Origin: JAOADN01 sp046155885
GTDB lineage: Bacteria; Pseudomonadota; Alphaproteobacteria; Rhodobacterales; Rhodobacteraceae
NCBI GenBank assembly: GCA_046155885.1
Contig: JBJXFU010000155.1
Coordinates: 1 to 8,229, forward strand
DNA: 8,229 nt
Direction: 5' to 3'
Within the stretch, counting starts at the first letter, position 1, and each line of letters begins with the position of its first letter. Made by a program: the position numbers and the translations under genes. A model generated the notes under the pieces. The model saw only the letters and a program-made list of their open reading frames with translations. It was not told the DNA's origin and ran no database searches. Positions 5,554-8,229 of this stretch are shown here, piece after piece.

Positions 5554-6129
5554 ATGACCCTTGTCGCCTTCTCTGCCGCAGCCCTCGCGCTGCTCATTGC
5601 GCCCGGTCCGACCAATGCGCTTCTGGCGGTGGCCGGGGCGCAGGCAGCGGTGCAGGGACGTGTGGCGCGGCTCGTTCCGGCGGTGCTGGCGGGCTACCTC
5701 GCGTCGATCCTGCCGCTCGCCTATGCGGGGGCGGAGGCGCAGGCGCGCTGGCCGCTCTTCGCAACGGGGCTGAAACTGGCGGCGGCGGCCTGGGTGATGG
5801 TGCTTGCGCTGCGGCTCTGGCGCGCGGGCGCGGGGCGGGACGCAGACGGGGTGACGGCCCGCGCGGTCTTTCTGACGACGCTGCTGAACCCCAAGGCGCT
5901 GGTGGTCGCGCTGGTGCTGCTTCCGCAGCCGCAGGACCCCGCCTTCGCTGCGCGCCTTGCGCTCTTCTGCCTGATGGCCGCAAGCGCGTCCTTCGCCTGG
6001 GGCACGCTCGGCGCGCTGGCGCAGCGGGGCCGCGGCGGGCCGCGCCGGACGGCGCTGATCGGCCGCGCCGCGTCGGTGCTTCTGGCCGTTGTCTCGTTGT
6101 CGCTGATCGCCGGGGTCTTCGCCGCCTGA
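5554..6129 (+). CDS. LysE/RhtB family amino-acid exporter-like membrane protein
   Basis: The 191-residue protein has about six hydrophobic segments (roughly 4-26, 38-60, 67-88, 105-124, 131-153, 168-190), the usual topology of the LysE/RhtB family of inner-membrane efflux carriers. Family marks are APGPTNALL (16-24) in the first helix region, GLKLAAAAWVMVLALRLWR (72-90) and FLTTLLNPKA (106-115). It is slightly shorter than the usual 200-210 residues. The substrate cannot be told from the sequence; family members export amino acids such as lysine, threonine or homoserine lactone. No good ribosome binding site is visible before the ATG at 5554, so the start is moderately uncertain. An FNR-like box lies upstream. 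The gene converges on the cyclase gene, with 28 bases between stops. Confidence 0.85.
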   Translation: MTLVAFSAAALALLIAPGPTNALLAVAGAQAAVQGRVARLVPAVLAGYLASILPLAYAGAEAQARWPLFATGLKLAAAAWVMVLALRLWRAGAGRDADGVTARAVFLTTLLNPKALVVALVLLPQPQDPAFAARLALFCLMAASASFAWGTLGALAQRGRGGPRRTALIGRAASVLLAVVSLSLIAGVFAA

Positions 6130-6157
6130 TCCGGCGCAACCGCACCGCGCGGCCCGG

Positions 6158-8229
6158 TCAGGCCCCCGCCGCGCCCTCGATCCGGAAAATCTCCACCGGC
6201 TCGCGGATGCCCTTCAGGCTGCGCTCGCCCATCGACCCGGCCGCCCAGACGCCTTCGACCGCCGTCTGGGCGCGCGGGGAAAGCAGAATCTCGCCGTCCG
6301 CCGCCTCATCGCAAAGCCGCGCGGCGAGGTTCACGGCGGTGCCCGAGGCGGTATAGTCCTGCCGCCCGCCCGACCCGACCATCCCGACCGTCGCATAGCC
6401 GAGCGAGATGCCGACGCCGAATCCCAGCCGGTAGCCCATCTTCTTCCAGCCCGCGCAAAGCTCCGCCATCCGCGCCCGCATCGCCACCGCCAGCCCGACG
6501 GCCGCGCCCGCCGGGTCGTCGCAGGGCACCGGGTCGTTGAACAGGACCATGATCCCGTCGCCCATCCGGTGATCCACCCCCGCCCCGTGCGTCTCGATCA
6601 ACCTGCCCATCTCTTCGTGGTATGTCTGAAGGACCTCGATCGTCTCTTCTGGCTCGGCGGTCTCGCAGAAGGCGGTGAAGCCGCGGATGTCGCAAAAGAG
6701 CACCCCAAGCAACGCCCGGTGGCTCTTCAGCATCTTCTCCGAGCCCGACGACACCACCGCATCCGCCACCGCCGAAGGCAGGAACCGCTTCAGCCGCCCC
6801 ATCCGCTCGATCTCGCCCACCTGTTCGTGGACCCGGTCGCCAAGCTCGGCGTTCAGCGCCTCCAGCGCCTTGAACTGGCGGACGTTCTCGATGGCGATGC
6901 TGGCCTGTGCTGCAAAGCTTTCGACCAGTTGGATATCCGTGTCCCGTGGCGCCCGATCCGCTCGCCACATCAGGTTGATGCTTCCCCAAACGTTGTCGGC
7001 GACAAAGATTGGAACGCCGATAAATTGCCGAAGCCCGTGTGCCCTTGCCCATTCGTGATTATGGTAGCTTTCTGCCATGCCGTCTTCGATCCGAGCCACT
7101 GCTCGCGTCTTGACGACCTGGCCAATCAAGGTGTTGTCAAGAATTGGACCGGACGGGCTCTTCGGGGTCAAGAGGGTGTCTTCGAAGTCCGTATTGCCTA
7201 AACCATGACTTGCGCAGTAATGGATCAACCCATTTTCGACGCGCCAGAACGTGCAAATTGCGGCCCCGCAAAGCCGCGCCGCACTTTGCGCGATCATCTC
7301 GAACACCGGGCCGTCATCGTCGCGGCTCTGGCTGATCACCTCAAGGATATCGCGCGTCGCCGCCTCTCGCTCCAGCCGCGTCTGCAACTCGCGGAACTGG
7401 CGGACGTTCTCGATGGCGATGACGGCCTGTGCGGCGAAGGTTTCGACAAGGGCGATCTCGTCGGGAGAGAAGGGTTTGACCTCTCGCCGGTAAACCGCAA
7501 TGCAGCCGACCGTCGTGCCGCCGCTGAACAAGGGCACCGCCAGGAACGTCCGGATGCCTTCCACATCCACCGCCGTGACCCTGATCGGTTCGCCGGATCG
7601 GTAGAGGTCGGAGTCGGCCAGATCGTGCACATGCATGACCCGGCCTTCGCGCATACATATCGCTGCCGCAATGTCAGACTCCAGCGGCCAGACAGCACCG
7701 ACCGCATAGTGTCGCTGCATTTCGCCCCAAGCCGCCACCATGACGGCGTGGCTTCGATCTTCGCTGACGATGTTGAGATCCGCCAGTGACGCGTGGCACA
7801 GATCTGCGGCCTTGCGCAGGACAACCTCGAACACCGGCGCATCGTCGTCCCGGCTCTGGCTGATGACCTCAAGGATCTCCCGCGTCGCCGCTTCGCGCGC
7901 CAGCCGCGTCTGCAACTCGCGGAACTGGCGGACGTTTTCGATGGCGATGACGGCTTGTGCTGCGAAGCTCTGGATCAGCGCGATTTCATCGTCGCTGAAC
8001 GGCCGCTCCTCGCGGCGCTGCAGGCTGATCGCGCCGATGGCGCCCTGCGCGTCGAACATCGGCACGCTCAGGATGGTACGAACGCCCACGTCCTCGACCA
8101 GAATCCGCACGGTCGGTTCGCCCGAAAGATATCCCTGCGATGTTGCGATGTCGGCAATCTGCACGACCTCGCCGGAAACGATCGCTCGCGCCGAGAAGTG
8201 TTCGGCCGCGTCCATGCGCATCCCGGTCT
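6158..8229 (-). CDS. Multi-GAF class III adenylate/guanylate cyclase (N-terminus beyond right edge)
   Basis: The frame is open to the window edge and its first methionines (8219-8221, 8213-8215) lie inside a GAF domain, so the true start is outside. Numbering from the ATG at 8221 (687 residues): GAF1 is partial (1-95), GAF2 about 125-270 and GAF3 about 300-445. Each ends in a near-identical helix FAAQAxIAIENVRQF. A charged, probably coiled-coil segment (450-480) leads to the cyclase domain (about 505-687). Visible active-site residues are metal-binding Asp511 (FCDIRGFT) and Asp555 (MGDGIMVLFNDP), Asp622 in RQDYT, typical of adenine selection, and Asn631 and Arg635 (VNLAARL). The Lys that normally contacts the base, four residues before the GD aspartate, is His551 here (VDHRMGDG). 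No transmembrane segment is present in this part. GAF domains would sense a small ligand and control production of cyclic nucleotide, probably cAMP. Confidence 0.93.
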   Translation of the reverse strand, partial: TGMRMDAAEHFSARAIVSGEVVQIADIATSQGYLSGEPTVRILVEDVGVRTILSVPMFDAQGAIGAISLQRREERPFSDDEIALIQSFAAQAVIAIENVRQFRELQTRLAREAATREILEVISQSRDDDAPVFEVVLRKAADLCHASLADLNIVSEDRSHAVMVAAWGEMQRHYAVGAVWPLESDIAAAICMREGRVMHVHDLADSDLYRSGEPIRVTAVDVEGIRTFLAVPLFSGGTTVGCIAVYRREVKPFSPDEIALVETFAAQAVIAIENVRQFRELQTRLEREAATRDILEVISQSRDDDGPVFEMIAQSAARLCGAAICTFWRVENGLIHYCASHGLGNTDFEDTLLTPKSPSGPILDNTLIGQVVKTRAVARIEDGMAESYHNHEWARAHGLRQFIGVPIFVADNVWGSINLMWRADRAPRDTDIQLVESFAAQASIAIENVRQFKALEALNAELGDRVHEQVGEIERMGRLKRFLPSAVADAVVSSGSEKMLKSHRALLGVLFCDIRGFTAFCETAEPEETIEVLQTYHEEMGRLIETHGAGVDHRMGDGIMVLFNDPVPCDDPAGAAVGLAVAMRARMAELCAGWKKMGYRLGFGVGISLGYATVGMVGSGGRQDYTASGTAVNLAARLCDEAADGEILLSPRAQTAVEGVWAAGSMGERSLKGIREPVEIFRIEGAAGA
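7366..7455 (-). repeat. Internal GAF-linker duplication, copy 2
   Basis: The segment encoding FAAQAVIAIENVRQFRELQ-TRL and the following REAATRDILEVISQSRDDD recurs 528 bases (176 codons) away at about 7894-7983. A run of more than 40 bases beginning cagccgcgtctgcaactcgc (7373 and 7901) is nearly identical. A third, more diverged copy lies at about 6868-6930. Confidence 0.85.
7894..7983 (-). repeat. Internal GAF-linker duplication, copy 1
   Basis: This is the partner of 7366-7455, with the same reading frame and spacing of exactly 176 codons. It marks a duplicated GAF module within the cyclase gene. Confidence 0.85.

Overview
The window looks like chromosomal DNA of a high-GC alphaproteobacterium, most likely Rhodobacterales (Paracoccaceae-like). 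The grounds are strongly GC-biased third codon positions, the style of the S15, RluA and DUF1643 proteins, and an RTX protein with a short N-terminal hydrophobic segment. This placement comes from sequence style only.

Layout: (1) 1-2413, minus strand, is an accessory block of polymorphic-toxin material: two 5'-truncated RHS modules in tandem. Reading leftward, module A has a broken RHS core, a lipase-type toxin tip with a GHSLGG nucleophile elbow, and a lipoprotein that overlaps the toxin gene by ATGA and is the probable immunity protein. Module B follows: a second RHS core stretch with YD repeats and a one-base frame lesion, ending in a different toxin tip that runs off the left edge. The core segments of A and B are direct repeats (146-410 and 2056-2357). 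Their sequences diverge exactly after a DPGGH motif, where the toxin tips begin. Both frame lesions lie upstream of the best-conserved crossover segment, so the toxin tips themselves look intact. (2) 2412-3724, plus strand, holds rluA (pseudouridine synthase) and an overlapping DUF1643 gene. (3) 3794-4918, plus, encodes an Asp/Gly-rich RTX calcium-binding protein with a perfectly phased 12-bp tandem repeat. (4) 4940-5416 is the rpsO (S15) unit with a candidate promoter, a strong ribosome binding site and a clear intrinsic terminator. (5) 5554-6129, plus, is a LysE/RhtB-type exporter with an FNR-like box upstream. (6) 6158 to the right edge, minus, is the C-terminal part of a multi-GAF class III nucleotide cyclase.

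The RluA, DUF1643 and S15 genes are ordinary chromosomal genes. The RHS block abuts the 5' end of rluA and looks inserted: its toxin and immunity parts are visibly more AT-rich than the flanks. The most interesting feature is the pair of silent RHS tip cassettes, arranged like a recombination reservoir for a full-length RHS gene elsewhere. One of them carries a lipase-lipoprotein toxin-immunity pair and a perfect 14-bp hairpin inserted in its core.
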